Shown here: one piece after another, positions 16,861 through 26,332 of the stretch
Layout: the number at the start of each line of letters is the position of its first letter
How positions within the stretch are numbered: position 1 is the first letter of the stretch
From: Kribbella caucasensis
GTDB lineage: Bacteria > Actinomycetota > Actinomycetes > Propionibacteriales > Kribbellaceae
NCBI RefSeq assembly: GCF_004361855.1
Contig: NZ_SNWQ01000007.1
Coordinates: forward strand, 186,001 to 250,000
Length of the DNA stretch: 64,000 bases
Direction of reading: 5' to 3'
Notes under the pieces: model-generated
Databases searched by the model: none
Told to the model about the DNA's origin: nothing
Seen by the model: the letters and a program-made list of their open reading frames with translations, nothing else
Position numbers and translations under genes: made by a program

Positions 16861-18251
16861 TCGCTTTGGGCGAACGGCTGCGCCTGGATCTGGTGTTCCT
16901 GGCGCTGGCCGGAATCGGGCTCGCCACAATGACCGGTGCACTCGTCGCCGTCTCCGCCGTCTACGCGCTCGTCCTCGCCGCAGGGGTCGGGCTCGCGGTG
17001 CTGGTGTGGGCCCGGCCGGTGACGGCGGCGTACCTGATCATCGGTCTGACCCCGCTGCTGGCCGGGATCGACCGAGGGCGGATCGTGCCCGTCCTGCGCC
17101 CGAACGAGGCGCTCGCGGTGTTCCTGATCGGCCTGTTGTCGCTCAGGTTCTTCGTGCGTTACCGCCCCGGTACGCCGTTGCGCCTGCGCGTCACCCGGAT
17201 CGAGGCGTCGCTGGTGGCGATCGCGGTGACGAGCTCCGTCGTACCGCTGGCCTGGATGTTCTTCCGAGGTGTCGAGATCGCCTCCGACGACATCTCATAC
17301 GCACTGGTGGTGTGGAAGTTCCTGGCCGTGTACGGGCTGGTCCGGGCCACTGTGCACACGCAACCGCAGGTCATGCGCTGCCTGTGGGTCTCGGTCGGCG
17401 CCGGGGTCGTACTCGGCATGATCGGCATCCTGCAGACCCTTGACCTGCTCGGTGTCCGCGAACTCCTGCTCACTTTCTGGGCACCGTACGGGTACGAGGA
17501 CGCGCTGGAGATCCCGCGCGGCGGCTCGACCTTGTCGTTGCCCGCAGCAACCGCCGACGTACTGATCTTCAACCTGGCATTGGCCGTCGCGATGCTGTGG
17601 AAGACACAGCGACACATCGTCTTCTTGGCCGGCGCGGCGCTGGTGTTCGTGATCGGCACGTTCGCGGCCGGCGAGTTCTCCAGCGTGCTCGGCCTGGTGG
17701 TGGCGCTGGTCTGCATCTCGGCCGCGCTCCGGCGGCTCGACCTGTTGAAGTACGCACCGGTCGCCCTGTCGATCGCGGTGATCGCGGCCTGGCCGGCGGT
17801 GTCTCATCGGCTGGAGGGGTTCCAGTCCGCCAGCGGGTTGCCGAACAGCTGGATCGTCCGCTGGTACAACCTGTCGACCTACTTCTGGCCGGATCTGCTC
17901 GACGGTTCCAACCTGCTGCTCGGCGTCCGGCCGTCCGCCCGCGTGGTGGTTCTCAGTCAAGGCACGGGATATGTCTGGATCGAGAGCGGCTACACCTGGT
18001 TGCTGTGGGGCGGTGGGATTCCATTGTTCGCGGCGTTCTGCTGGTTCGTCCGGGAGTCCCTGCGCGATCTGTGGGTGTGGAGCAAAGGGTTGGCTGACTG
18101 GAGCGCGGTGGCGGCGGTGGGCGCGTTCACGGCGGTAATTGTGATTGTCGCGTTGATGAACTTCGATCCACACCTGACCTACCGGGGCTGTGCCGATCTA
18201 CTGTTCGCATTACTAGCCCTGTCTGTGGTGGGCAAAGGAGTAACTAGATGA
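16857..18251 (+). CDS. O-antigen ligase/polymerase-like membrane protein
   Basis: This 464-residue integral membrane protein has about 11-12 helices and one larger extracytoplasmic loop late in the sequence (roughly residues 315-370, containing [24 protein letters not shown]). That layout is typical of Wzy polymerases and WaaL ligases. It would polymerise or ligate the repeat units after flipping. These families share little sequence, so the choice between polymerase and ligase rests on context. ATGA overlaps occur on both sides. Confidence 0.75.
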   Translation: MIALGERLRLDLVFLALAGIGLATMTGALVAVSAVYALVLAAGVGLAVLVWARPVTAAYLIIGLTPLLAGIDRGRIVPVLRPNEALAVFLIGLLSLRFFVRYRPGTPLRLRVTRIEASLVAIAVTSSVVPLAWMFFRGVEIASDDISYALVVWKFLAVYGLVRATVHTQPQVMRCLWVSVGAGVVLGMIGILQTLDLLGVRELLLTFWAPYGYEDALEIPRGGSTLSLPAATADVLIFNLALAVAMLWKTQRHIVFLAGAALVFVIGTFAAGEFSSVLGLVVALVCISAALRRLDLLKYAPVALSIAVIAAWPAVSHRLEGFQSASGLPNSWIVRWYNLSTYFWPDLLDGSNLLLGVRPSARVVVLSQGTGYVWIESGYTWLLWGGGIPLFAAFCWFVRESLRDLWVWSKGLADWSAVAAVGAFTAVIVIVALMNFDPHLTYRGCADLLFALLALSVVGKGVTR

Positions 18252-19612
18252 GCCGATTCGCTCAGCGCATGCCGGGTTCACGTGGCATCGTCCTCAGCTA
18301 TCTGTGGGTGATCGTCGCCGTGACCCTGCTGACCGTGGTCGCCGCGGGGGCGACCGCGCTCACCCGGCCGGCGGAGTACCGCGCCACGGCCCAGGTCGTC
18401 GTGCATGCCGACACCTCGCAGAACTCGGCGGCGATCCCCGACATGGGCACCGAGCGCGAGGTGGCGAACTCCGGCATCGTCGCCGCCACCGCGGCCAAGA
18501 CGCTGGCCACCGACGTCACCACCGCGACCAAGGGCCTTTCTGTCACCGTCCCGGTCGACGCGAAGGTCCTGGTCTTCAAGTACTCCGCTCCGACCCAGGT
18601 CGAGGCGTTGCGTGGCGCGACCGCGTTCACCCGCGCGTACGTCGACTACCGCAACCTCCGGCGTTCCACGAGGCTCGCCGAGGTGATCTCGCCGGCGACC
18701 GTGCCGGACAAGCCGCAACAGGCGAACCTGGCCTTGGTCATCGGGGTCGGTCTGGTGCTGGGGTTGATGCTCGGCATCGGTTTCGTCTTCGTCTGGGACC
18801 GGGTCCGCGGCCGGCTCCGCGGTGCGGCGGACGTCGAACGCCAGACCGGCCTCGGCGTGCTCGCCCACGTCCCGGCCGTCCGGGAGCAACAGCTCCCGCT
18901 TACCCCAGCGAACGCACTGCCGTCGCCGTCGCGGGAAGTCTTCGGTTACCTCGTCGCGCACTTCAGCACGCTCACCACCCGAGGCAAGGGCGCGTCCGTG
19001 CTGGTCACCAGCCCGTCGGCGGGCGCGGGCCGGACGACCGTGGCCGCGCGGCTGGCGATCGCGATGGCGGCCACCGGGAGGGACGTCGTACTGATCGGTG
19101 GTGATCTCGGGCTTCCGGATGTGCACACGTTGTTCGGGCTGCCGCTGATCCCGGGGCTCACCGATGTGCTCGCCGATTCGGCCAAGCAGGAGCGGGCCGT
19201 GCAGGCGACGGCCTTCGTCGATCTTCGGGTGCTGCCGAGCGGGACACCGCGGACCAGTGGCTGGTTCAACGCGGAGGATCTCGAGCTGCTGATCCAGGGG
19301 TTGTCGAAGCGGGCGTTCGTGGTGATCGACGGTCCGGTGGCCGGGTCGGCCGATGCGGCGTTGCTGGCCGGGCGGACGGATCACGTGTTGCTGGTGGTCG
19401 ATGCGCAGCGTGGTACGAGATCCGCGGCGGCTGAGGCGGTGGCCGCGTTGTCGGGGGTCGGCGGCAACTTGGTCGGCTGTGTGACGACCGCGCCGCATCC
19501 GCGGAAGTTCCTCCGGCTCCGCAGGACAACAGCCGTGCGGGTCCCGCCAAGACCCGCCGAAGGCCTCGCCCCTGACGCCGACCAAGTTGAGACCGAGCAT
19601 GTCAGCAAGTAG
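18248..19612 (+). CDS. Wzz/Wzc-like chain-length protein with degenerate tyrosine-kinase domain
   Basis: This 454-residue protein has two membrane helices (about 17-37 and 160-182) bracketing an extracytoplasmic Wzz-like part. A cytoplasmic P-loop domain follows (about 240-425). The layout is that of a fused CpsC/CpsD or Wzc bacterial tyrosine kinase, which controls polysaccharide chain length and export. The Walker A lysine is replaced: the motif reads [10 protein letters not shown] with Arg262. Walker A' is reduced ([11 protein letters not shown]) and the C-terminal tail has no tyrosine cluster. It is therefore probably a structural copolymerase rather than an active autokinase. ATGA overlap upstream; the next gene starts 14 nt before its stop. 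Confidence 0.8.
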   Translation: MSRFAQRMPGSRGIVLSYLWVIVAVTLLTVVAAGATALTRPAEYRATAQVVVHADTSQNSAAIPDMGTEREVANSGIVAATAAKTLATDVTTATKGLSVTVPVDAKVLVFKYSAPTQVEALRGATAFTRAYVDYRNLRRSTRLAEVISPATVPDKPQQANLALVIGVGLVLGLMLGIGFVFVWDRVRGRLRGAADVERQTGLGVLAHVPAVREQQLPLTPANALPSPSREVFGYLVAHFSTLTTRGKGASVLVTSPSAGAGRTTVAARLAIAMAATGRDVVLIGGDLGLPDVHTLFGLPLIPGLTDVLADSAKQERAVQATAFVDLRVLPSGTPRTSGWFNAEDLELLIQGLSKRAFVVIDGPVAGSADAALLAGRTDHVLLVVDAQRGTRSAAAEAVAALSGVGGNLVGCVTTAPHPRKFLRLRRTTAVRVPPRPAEGLAPDADQVETEHVSK

Positions 19613-20561
19613 CCGCGGCCGGTCCCGTTGGCGGGCCGCGAAGGCACTCGTGGCGTTGCCGGCCCTTCTCGTGATCTGGCTCGCGGTACCCAAGTCGGCT
19701 GGGGAAGTGCCTGCAGGTGGAGAGCCGCCGCCCGCCGACGGTTACTTCCAATCGCTTCCGACCGGTTCCTGGTCGAAGCTGCCCGACGACGCCACCTGCG
19801 CACGCAAGGTGGAGCGGTCGACCTGGGAGCCCCGACCGAGCAACGCCGGGCCGAACCGGACGATGCCGGACGTGCAGTCCGTGCACACCGCCCTGGCCAC
19901 ACGACCACGTGCGACGGAGGCCAAGGCCTACGACTCGCAGTGGGACAGCTGGCTGCTGGCGCGGGTCACCGGCCACCACACCGGTACTACGGACGAGAAC
20001 ATCCAGTGGGCCGCCTGCAAGTGGGGGCTCGCCGACAACCTGGTCCGGGCAGTCGCCGACGCCGAGTCGACCTGGTACCAGTACGAGCGTCACGCATCCG
20101 GTGCCTGCGTGGAGAAGCGCGGTTGCGGCGACCTGTTCGACAAGGCGTCGCCGGCGTCGGCCGAATTCTGTACCGGGCTCAAGGCCCACGGGTACGACTA
20201 CCAGCGGGACTACGGCCCCAGGCTCTGCCCGAAGACGTTCTCGATCATCGGCGTGATGTCGTGGCAGGACCCGGCCTGGGGCGTGATGGCCGAGAACCAG
20301 AACGGAACGTTCCCGTTCAACCGCGACTCGACGGCGTTCGCGCTCGACTACTACGGCTCGTTCATCCGCGGCTGCGTGGAGGGCTGGGCCTGGTGGCTCA
20401 CCGGCATGCCCGGTACCGCTCGATCGGCCGACCTGACTGAACGGCTCGACGGTTGTGTCGGCGCGTGGTTCGCGGGTGCGTGGCGGACCGAGCCCGCGAA
20501 CGACTACATCGACGTGGTGCACAAGGCGATGGAAGAACGGGTCTGGCTCTCATTCGGCTGA
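19599..20561 (+). CDS. Secreted protein, possible lysozyme/transglycosylase-like fold
   Basis: This 320-residue protein has an N-terminal signal anchor (SRWRAAKALVALPALLVIWLAV). A mature part rich in Trp and Cys follows (six or more cysteines). The stretch LVRAVADAESTWYQYERHASG followed about 50 residues later by FSIIGVMSWQDPAWG recalls the catalytic ES block and the GLMQ block of soluble lytic transglycosylases; the Glu in DAESTW would be the catalytic acid. The resemblance is short and unproven. As the last gene of the operon it could trim peptidoglycan for polymer export or act on the polymer itself. ATG 19599 overlaps the previous gene. Confidence 0.6.
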   Translation: MSASSRGRSRWRAAKALVALPALLVIWLAVPKSAGEVPAGGEPPPADGYFQSLPTGSWSKLPDDATCARKVERSTWEPRPSNAGPNRTMPDVQSVHTALATRPRATEAKAYDSQWDSWLLARVTGHHTGTTDENIQWAACKWGLADNLVRAVADAESTWYQYERHASGACVEKRGCGDLFDKASPASAEFCTGLKAHGYDYQRDYGPRLCPKTFSIIGVMSWQDPAWGVMAENQNGTFPFNRDSTAFALDYYGSFIRGCVEGWAWWLTGMPGTARSADLTERLDGCVGAWFAGAWRTEPANDYIDVVHKAMEERVWLSFG

Positions 20562-20564
20562 GGC

Positions 20565-21722
20565 TCATTCGGTTGACAGGCTGGCCAGGTAGGTCGGCGT
20601 CTGCCGCTCCCAGGCGAGTTCCTCGACGATCCGGCGCCGCCCGGTCTCACCGAGCTGCTTGCGAGCGACCGGATCGTCCAGCAGTTCGACGACCGCGGTC
20701 GCGAGTGCCGGGACATCACCGGCCGGGACGAACACCCCTGCGCCTGCCGCGAGCAACGTGCTCTCCTGCAGATCGAAACAGGCGACCGGCAGCCCGAGTG
20801 CCATGTACTCCATCACCTTCACCGGTGAGACCTCGACCTGCAGGCTCGTGTCGATCCCCAGATCGGCGGTCGCCAGGTAGCTCCACAACTCGGCCTCGGG
20901 CAACCAGCCGGGGAAGTTCACCCACCGCTCGAGCCCGAGTTCGCGGGTCAGCTCCCGCAGCTCCTCCAGGCATTCCCCGTCGCCGAGGATGACGAAGCCG
21001 CAGTCCTCCCGGCCGAGCTCGCGGACCAGGTGTTCGGCGACCCTTACCACCAGTTCGACCCGGTCCTGCCGGCCCATCTTCCCGGCCCAGCAGATCAGCT
21101 GCCGATGTTCACCGCGCAAGGTCGGATCCGGCACGATCCGTTCGGTACGGGCCAGCACCGGACCGTTGCGCACCAGTGAGACCGCCTCCGGTGCGGCCCC
21201 TGCGGCGACCATCCGGTCCTTCAGGTAGGAGTTGACGGTGAGGCTGTGGTGCGCGACGCGTTGAGTCCGTCGCTCCAACCAGTGCAATGCCTTCAACATC
21301 AGCCCCGGCGGCTCGTCGTACCGGCCGGCCAGTAGTTCGGGCATCAGGTCGCGCTGGTCCACCACGATGCGCGTGCCGCCCCACCGGAGCAGCCAGGCGA
21401 GCGGGAAGTAGATGTCGGGTGGCTGGCAGATCTGCAGTACGTCGATCCGCCCGCGCCACCGCAACCGCAGCAGGTACCAGCTCGCCCACGTAAACGACTG
21501 CAGGTACTCCGCGACATAGCCCAGTGGTCCCGACGGCTGCGCGGGCGCGGGGTACTCGAAGACCGACAGATTCGGTACGCCGCGATAGCGCGCGTTGTCC
21601 TCATCGCGCATGGTGATCACCGAGACCCGGTGACCGGCGGCCAGCAGATCGTCGACCTGCTTGCGCAGTCGGGTGTCGACCCCGAGCGCGACGTTCTCGA
21701 CGATCACCGCGACGTGCAGCAT
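20565..21722 (-). CDS. GT4-type glycosyltransferase
   Basis: This 385-residue GT-B-fold enzyme has an N-terminal Rossmann half starting VAVIVENVALGVDTRLRKQ. Its C-terminal half has FVILGDG, VNFPGWLPEAELWSYLATADLGI and SPVKVMEYMALGLPVACF, where the E-x7-E-like nucleotide-sugar motif sits. It is a retaining glycosyltransferase using a nucleotide sugar on the cytoplasmic side. It is the last gene of the minus-strand operon, 3 bp behind the deacetylase gene, and converges on the main polysaccharide operon with only 3 bp between stops. Donor and acceptor are unknown. Confidence 0.88.
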   Translation of the reverse strand: MLHVAVIVENVALGVDTRLRKQVDDLLAAGHRVSVITMRDEDNARYRGVPNLSVFEYPAPAQPSGPLGYVAEYLQSFTWASWYLLRLRWRGRIDVLQICQPPDIYFPLAWLLRWGGTRIVVDQRDLMPELLAGRYDEPPGLMLKALHWLERRTQRVAHHSLTVNSYLKDRMVAAGAAPEAVSLVRNGPVLARTERIVPDPTLRGEHRQLICWAGKMGRQDRVELVVRVAEHLVRELGREDCGFVILGDGECLEELRELTRELGLERWVNFPGWLPEAELWSYLATADLGIDTSLQVEVSPVKVMEYMALGLPVACFDLQESTLLAAGAGVFVPAGDVPALATAVVELLDDPVARKQLGETGRRRIVEELAWERQTPTYLASLSTE

Positions 21723-21725
21723 CGG

Positions 21726-23138
21726 TCAGGCCCCCTGGTCCGCGAGCAGCGCATGCCGAACGCGGCCGCGGCCCTCCGCCGGACCTTCCAGCGCCCAGCC
21801 ATCTGGTCCCATCGACAGTCGGCTGGCATCCCGGTCGCGCCACCAGGCGGAGACCTCCCGCGGCAACGCCTGCCAGACCGTGGCGTCGTTCGCGAACTCG
21901 TCCAGCAGCTGATTCCACGCACCGAGCAGCCGGTCGTCATGGGCGTAGTCCGGATGCGCGAGCACCAGCACCATGCCGTGCCGGTCGCGGATCTCGCGAG
22001 CCTTGCCGACCCACAGTTCACCGTCGTCGTGCTGCAGGATCTCGAACAGCGTGTGGTCCTGCGGCAGCGTGATCGGCAGCTCCACCTGATCCCCGTTGAT
22101 GAACGGCAGATAGGTACAGCAACCACCCGGCTGCGGTTCGTACGGGTCGGTGTCCGTGTACGACGAGTCGTAGTCGAAGCCCATCGTCGGCATCAGTGCC
22201 CAGTCGCGCTGGGTCGCGGGGGAGCGGAACCCGACCGCGCCCCAGCGATCGGCGTGCTTGCGCATCGCGGGCAGCCGCTGGTCCAGCATCCGTCGGGAGG
22301 CGACATCACGACCGTCATGCCGCAGCCCGTGCACGCCGACCTCGCACCCGTCGGCGGTGACCCGGGCGACCGTCTCGTCGGTGACCTCGTACCGCTCGGC
22401 GACGAAGTTCCACGAGGACCGGTAGCCGCGCTCCCGCTCCGGGCCGCGCAGCAACTCCATCTCGTCGCGGCCCGCGGCCGTCTCCACGTCGTGCGTGAGC
22501 ACCATCGCCCACGACCGACCGTCCGGCCAGAAGTCGATCCACGGCACCGGCTCGCCGGCCAACTGCGTCGCGGTGTCCAGCAGCCACTCATAGAAGAGGT
22601 GCAGGCAGTGCTCGATCGGCCAGGCCGGGAACGACGGCGTGTTCTGGTGCTTGGCGAAGGTCCGCCGCATCCGGAGCTGAAGCGGTCGGGGCAGTAGCGG
22701 CCGGACGGCGTAGTACCCCTGCACCATTCCCTTCCGGAGCAGGCGTTTCGCGCCGGCGCTGCCGACAGTGGTGTACCGCTCGGACCAGAGGAAGGTCATC
22801 ACCTCGGCGGGGTCGAACGGCAGGAACACGTTGCCGTCGTCGTCCCGCCAGACGGCCGCGACCTCATTGCCGCGGTCGTCCAGGATCGACTCGGACTGCC
22901 GCCAGCCGGATCCCTCGACAAGGGGCGCGCCGGTGGCGAGCTGACAGGCGATCGTGAAGTCGCCGATCCGGTAGCGGCCGGTCCGGTAGCGCCCGGCGTT
23001 CGAGCGGAGCCAGTACAGCGTCTGTCCGGACCTGATTGCCGTCACCATGCCGAGCCGTGGGTCTCCGGCCGGCCCGGTCACGTCGTACGGGACGCGGAAG
23101 TAGTCGAAGAAGGCGAACGGGTGGGTGGCCTCGAACAT
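21726..23138 (-). CDS. Polysaccharide deacetylase (NodB-like) family protein
   Basis: In this 470-residue protein the first 200 residues form an unrecognised alpha/beta extension. The deacetylase domain follows: LTHDVET (Asp217, Glu219, the variant of the TFDDG block), VGVHGLRHDGRD with the two metal histidines His270 and His274, VGFRSPATQR, and a late LVLAHPDY. It would remove N- or O-acetyl groups from the locus polysaccharide or a precursor. There is no signal peptide, so the visible protein looks cytoplasmic. ATG 23138 lies 8 nt after GGGGG and just inside the stop of the upstream gene; a GTG two codons earlier is too close to that site. Confidence 0.82.
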   Translation of the reverse strand: MFEATHPFAFFDYFRVPYDVTGPAGDPRLGMVTAIRSGQTLYWLRSNAGRYRTGRYRIGDFTIACQLATGAPLVEGSGWRQSESILDDRGNEVAAVWRDDDGNVFLPFDPAEVMTFLWSERYTTVGSAGAKRLLRKGMVQGYYAVRPLLPRPLQLRMRRTFAKHQNTPSFPAWPIEHCLHLFYEWLLDTATQLAGEPVPWIDFWPDGRSWAMVLTHDVETAAGRDEMELLRGPERERGYRSSWNFVAERYEVTDETVARVTADGCEVGVHGLRHDGRDVASRRMLDQRLPAMRKHADRWGAVGFRSPATQRDWALMPTMGFDYDSSYTDTDPYEPQPGGCCTYLPFINGDQVELPITLPQDHTLFEILQHDDGELWVGKAREIRDRHGMVLVLAHPDYAHDDRLLGAWNQLLDEFANDATVWQALPREVSAWWRDRDASRLSMGPDGWALEGPAEGRGRVRHALLADQGA

Positions 23139-23140
23139 GG

Positions 23141-24304
23141 TCACAGCCCCCGCTTGACGGCCAAGTAGGGGAGTAGCGCCAGCTCGTACAAAGCAGGCAG
23201 TGGATCGCGAAGGCTGAACACTGCCTCCGTGTCGACGCCGCGCAGCGTCTTCAGGTACGCCCCGAGCCGCGCCCGGCCGGCCCGGATGTCCAGGGCGGCG
23301 TTCGGGAGGTCGGTTGCCAGCCTGATCCACCGGACCCCGTGACGGGCCTGCGCCGAGCTGACCGGTTGCCCGATCTGGTCGCGGTAGACCAGGTAGGGGA
23401 AGTCGACTCCGGCGGCTTGGCCGAGCGAGTGGTAGCCCCACGTCCGGGCGTTGACGTCGAGCAGTTTGTACGACCCGTCCCGCCGGTCCTCCTTGAACTC
23501 GAGCTCGACCAGTCCGTAGTACCCGATGTCGCGGAGGAAGGTCAGCGCGTGCTTGCCGAGTTCCGGCAGGTCGATCGTCTCGACGTATGTGCTCGCCCGG
23601 CCGAAGTCGGACGGGTGCTGCCGCCGCCGGCGTACCGTCATCTCGGCCACGGCGTCGCCGTCCTTGAAGAACGCGCAGTACGCGACCTGGTGCTCACCGC
23701 CGCCGGGGATCAGCTCCTGCACGATCACCTCGGCCGCGCCGACGATGCCGAGCGCCTTCTGGTACGCCGCCGCCAGTTCCGCGCGGGTGTCGACCCGCCA
23801 GGCCTTGGCACGGGTGGTGTAGAAGAAGTTCTCCTTGATCGCCGGTTTGAGGATGACCGGCGAGCTGAGATCGATCTGGTCCAGGTCCGCGGCAGACGTT
23901 GGGAACCAGCAGCGGGGGATCGGGATGCCGAGCCGCTCCGCCCGCTGGTACGTCTCCCGCTTGTCCCACGCGGGCTGCACCGACTCCCAGGCAGGCGTCG
24001 GGAGGCGGAAGTACTCCGCGAGCTCGGTGCGGTGGGCCGCGATCGTGGCCACCGTCTCCTCCCGGGTCGGGTACAGGACCGAGCCCTGCAGACCGAGCCG
24101 GGTGCACGTGTCGATCAGGATCCGCTTGGTCTCCTCGGCATCCCGCAGCTCGGGGACCCGCTCGAAGGCGGAGGTGTAGCGGGACACGCGGGAGATCGAC
24201 GGCTCGTCATCGAGGACGACGACCCGTACGCCGCGCCGGCCGAGGCTGCGCACGATCCCGAGGCCTTGATAGTCACCGCCGACCACAACAGCCGACGGGT
24301 TCAC
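23141..24304 (-). CDS. ATP-grasp ligase, carboxylate-amine ligase-like
   Basis: This 387-residue protein begins with a Rossmann-like pre-ATP-grasp domain (AVVVGGDYQGLGIVRSLGRRG). ATP-grasp elements follow: PVILKPAIKENF (Lys of the adenine/phosphate site), VIVQELIPGGGEHQVAYCAFF and LVELEFKEDRRDG followed by LLDVNARTWG (Glu/Asn magnesium ligands). It would activate a carboxylate with ATP and join it to an amine or other nucleophile, perhaps amidating a uronic acid or adding an amino-acid side group to the glycan; this is inference from context. The GTG start overlaps the upstream stop (GTGA). Confidence 0.82.
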   Translation of the reverse strand: MNPSAVVVGGDYQGLGIVRSLGRRGVRVVVLDDEPSISRVSRYTSAFERVPELRDAEETKRILIDTCTRLGLQGSVLYPTREETVATIAAHRTELAEYFRLPTPAWESVQPAWDKRETYQRAERLGIPIPRCWFPTSAADLDQIDLSSPVILKPAIKENFFYTTRAKAWRVDTRAELAAAYQKALGIVGAAEVIVQELIPGGGEHQVAYCAFFKDGDAVAEMTVRRRRQHPSDFGRASTYVETIDLPELGKHALTFLRDIGYYGLVELEFKEDRRDGSYKLLDVNARTWGYHSLGQAAGVDFPYLVYRDQIGQPVSSAQARHGVRWIRLATDLPNAALDIRAGRARLGAYLKTLRGVDTEAVFSLRDPLPALYELALLPYLAVKRGL

Positions 24305-25491
24305 GCGGCGACGCCTGCGGTCGCCGGCCAGCCGGCGCTGGCCAGGCGGGCCACCGACTCCGCGCCGTACCAGCCGCCCGCGACGAACCGCATGATCGGC
24401 CCGAAGCTGCGCGCCGCCGGGGCACCCAGGAAGTGCAGGCCGGGCACGGACGACTCCATCCCCGCCCCGAGGATCGGGTAGCCGCCGACCGTTCTGACCT
24501 GCAGCGCCAGCGCCGGATCGAGGAACGGGTACCGCTTGATGTCGACCTTGTAACCGGTCCCGAAGAGCAGGTGGTCGACCTTCCGTGAGCTGCCGTCGCT
24601 GAGCTCGACGTGCAGCTGGTCGCCGACCGGCTTCGCGCTGGTGACCTGAATACCGGTGCTGATCGGCACATCCACCAGCCTCGGCCCGAGCCAGGCGGCA
24701 CCCGCCGGCCGGATCGCGCGATAGGCCATCTTGTCCTGGACCCCGCGCGGCAGGCTGGTGAACAGCCCCGGCTTGGCGACGATCCTGGAGATCCCCATCG
24801 GGCCGACGTCGGTCGGCGCGTACACGAGTGGTGCGAGCCGGCCGAGCTTGCGGTGGTACTTGCCGCCGTGCAGCCAGTTCAGCTTGTCGGCGCGGGCGAT
24901 CACCTCGACGTCCGCGCCGGACTCGTTCATCAACGCTGCCGACTCGAGCGCGCTCTGGCCGCCGCCGATCACCAGCACCACCTGGCCGCGGAACCTGCTC
25001 AGGTCGGCGTGGTCCCCGGTGTGCGAGGCCAGGTGCTGCGGCAACCCGGCCGCCACCTCGGGCCGGTTCACGAAGTCCGCGATCCCTGCGGCGACCACCA
25101 GCCGCCTCGCCCGGATCCGGGTCTGGTCGCCCAGCGTGAGCACGAACCCGTCGCCGTTCGAGGCCGCTTTGGCGACCCGGCGGCGATCCACGTCCGGCGC
25201 GACCTTGGCCTGCACCCAGTCGCCGTACTGGATGAATTCGTCGAGCGGCACCGGCCGGCTGAGCTTGGCGTTCGTCTCGGCCTGATACGCGTCCAGTGCC
25301 AGCGGACCGTCGTACTCCGCGATGCAGGTCGCGGTCCAGTTGGACCGGAGCAGCATCCCGGCCGGCATGGTCCGCCAGAATGACATCGGTTCACCGAAGA
25401 CGCGGACTTCCTGTCCGGCCCGGCGAAGATGTGCGGCTGCGGCCAACCCGTGCGGGCCCGCGCCCAGGACAGCAACGGCTGTCTCGTCCAT
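24301..25491 (-). CDS. FAD/NAD(P)-binding oxidoreductase
   Basis: This 396-residue protein has two dinucleotide-binding motifs: VLGAGPHGLAAA near the N-terminus for FAD, and VLVIGGGQSALESA in the middle for NAD(P)H. HLLFGTGYKVD, typical of flavin-containing monooxygenase-like enzymes, is also present. FRTM-type substrate motifs are not identifiable. It is the first gene of the minus-strand operon and overlaps the ATP-grasp gene by 4 nt. It may oxidise a sugar or the group that the ATP-grasp enzyme attaches. GGGGGGAG precedes the ATG at good distance. Confidence 0.82.
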   Translation of the reverse strand: MDETAVAVLGAGPHGLAAAAHLRRAGQEVRVFGEPMSFWRTMPAGMLLRSNWTATCIAEYDGPLALDAYQAETNAKLSRPVPLDEFIQYGDWVQAKVAPDVDRRRVAKAASNGDGFVLTLGDQTRIRARRLVVAAGIADFVNRPEVAAGLPQHLASHTGDHADLSRFRGQVVLVIGGGQSALESAALMNESGADVEVIARADKLNWLHGGKYHRKLGRLAPLVYAPTDVGPMGISRIVAKPGLFTSLPRGVQDKMAYRAIRPAGAAWLGPRLVDVPISTGIQVTSAKPVGDQLHVELSDGSSRKVDHLLFGTGYKVDIKRYPFLDPALALQVRTVGGYPILGAGMESSVPGLHFLGAPAARSFGPIMRFVAGGWYGAESVARLASAGWPATAGVAA

Positions 25492-25665
25492 GTGTGGTCT
25501 CCCCCCACCCCTGAACTTGAACTCCCCCCGGAGCTTCGGTCAGTAAAACCGATCCGGGCGCGGATGTGTACAGACTCCGGGTGAACACTGAGCGTCGCCG
25601 TGGCTCGCGATTCACCGCGCGATAGGGTCCAGGCAGACAGTCGAACGGGAAGGTGGATCGTTTCC

Positions 25666-26088
25666 ATGAGCGTCGGTGAAGTCGCGGGGCTGATAGCGGC
25701 CTGCGCGCTGCTCATCCTGGTGGGCCTGCTGGCCTATCCGATCCTGAAGCTCGGCAAGGTGCTGGACGAGACCCGGATCATGGTCAAGGGCGTCTCCGAC
25801 TCCAGCGTGCCGCTGCTCGGCGAGGTCACCGAGACCGTGGCGACCACCAACGCCCAGCTGGCGAAGGTGGATACCATCACCGACAACGCGACTACCGTGA
25901 CAACCAACGCGGCGGCCCTGGCGTCTTTGTTTGCGGCGACCGCCGGTGGCCCGCTGGTGAAGGCGGCCGCGTTCACCTACGGCGTCCGCCGGGCGCTCGG
26001 CGAGAGCCACCGCAAGGACGTGTCCCGCCGGGTGAAGGAAGAGATGAAGGCCGAGCGGAAGGCCCGCAAGCGCGGTGATCTGCGGTGA
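25666..26088 (+). CDS. DUF948 domain membrane protein
   Basis: This 140-residue protein has one N-terminal membrane helix (about residues 5-25, GLIAACALLILVGLLAYPIL). A long amphipathic, coiled-coil-like region follows (ETVATTNAQLAKVDTITDNATTV), then a basic tail. This matches DUF948 proteins that sit upstream of alaS in actinobacteria. Their function is not established. AGGTGG lies 9 nt before ATG 25666 and a TAGGGT -10 candidate lies at 25623-25628, so it probably heads the alaS operon. Confidence 0.85.
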   Translation: MSVGEVAGLIAACALLILVGLLAYPILKLGKVLDETRIMVKGVSDSSVPLLGEVTETVATTNAQLAKVDTITDNATTVTTNAAALASLFAATAGGPLVKAAAFTYGVRRALGESHRKDVSRRVKEEMKAERKARKRGDLR

Positions 26089-26327
26089 AGCGGATACTTT
26101 GGTTCATCATCGGCACGGCCGTCGGTGTGTACGCGGTGACCCGGCTGAAGAAGCGGGCCCAGTTGCTCGCGCCGGACAGCCTGCAGGCCTCGGCCGAGAA
26201 GGTGGCGGCCGCGATCCGGCACTTCGGCGACGAGGTCCGGGAAGGCATGGCCGAGCGGGAGACCGAGCTGAGGGACGCGCTCGGTATCGACACAGAAGCA
26301 GCAGACGATCGTAAGGACTACCGGTAA
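26085..26327 (+). CDS. Small DUF6167-like membrane protein
   Basis: This 80-residue protein has an N-terminal membrane helix (ILWFIIGTAVGVYAVTRL) and a cytoplasmic helical tail (EKVAAAIRHFGDEVREGMAERE). It resembles the short protein found between the DUF948 gene and alaS in many actinobacteria. The GTG start overlaps the previous stop (GTGA), and alaS starts 5 bp after its stop. Function is unknown; the co-location suggests only co-expression. Confidence 0.75.
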   Translation: MKRILWFIIGTAVGVYAVTRLKKRAQLLAPDSLQASAEKVAAAIRHFGDEVREGMAERETELRDALGIDTEAADDRKDYR

Positions 26328-26332
26328 CACCC

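Noticed and set aside
23142..23144. GTG at 23144 as the start of the polysaccharide deacetylase
   Set aside because: It would give the usual GTGA overlap, but the GGGGG ribosome-binding site is only 2 nt away; the ATG two codons later has 8-nt spacing.
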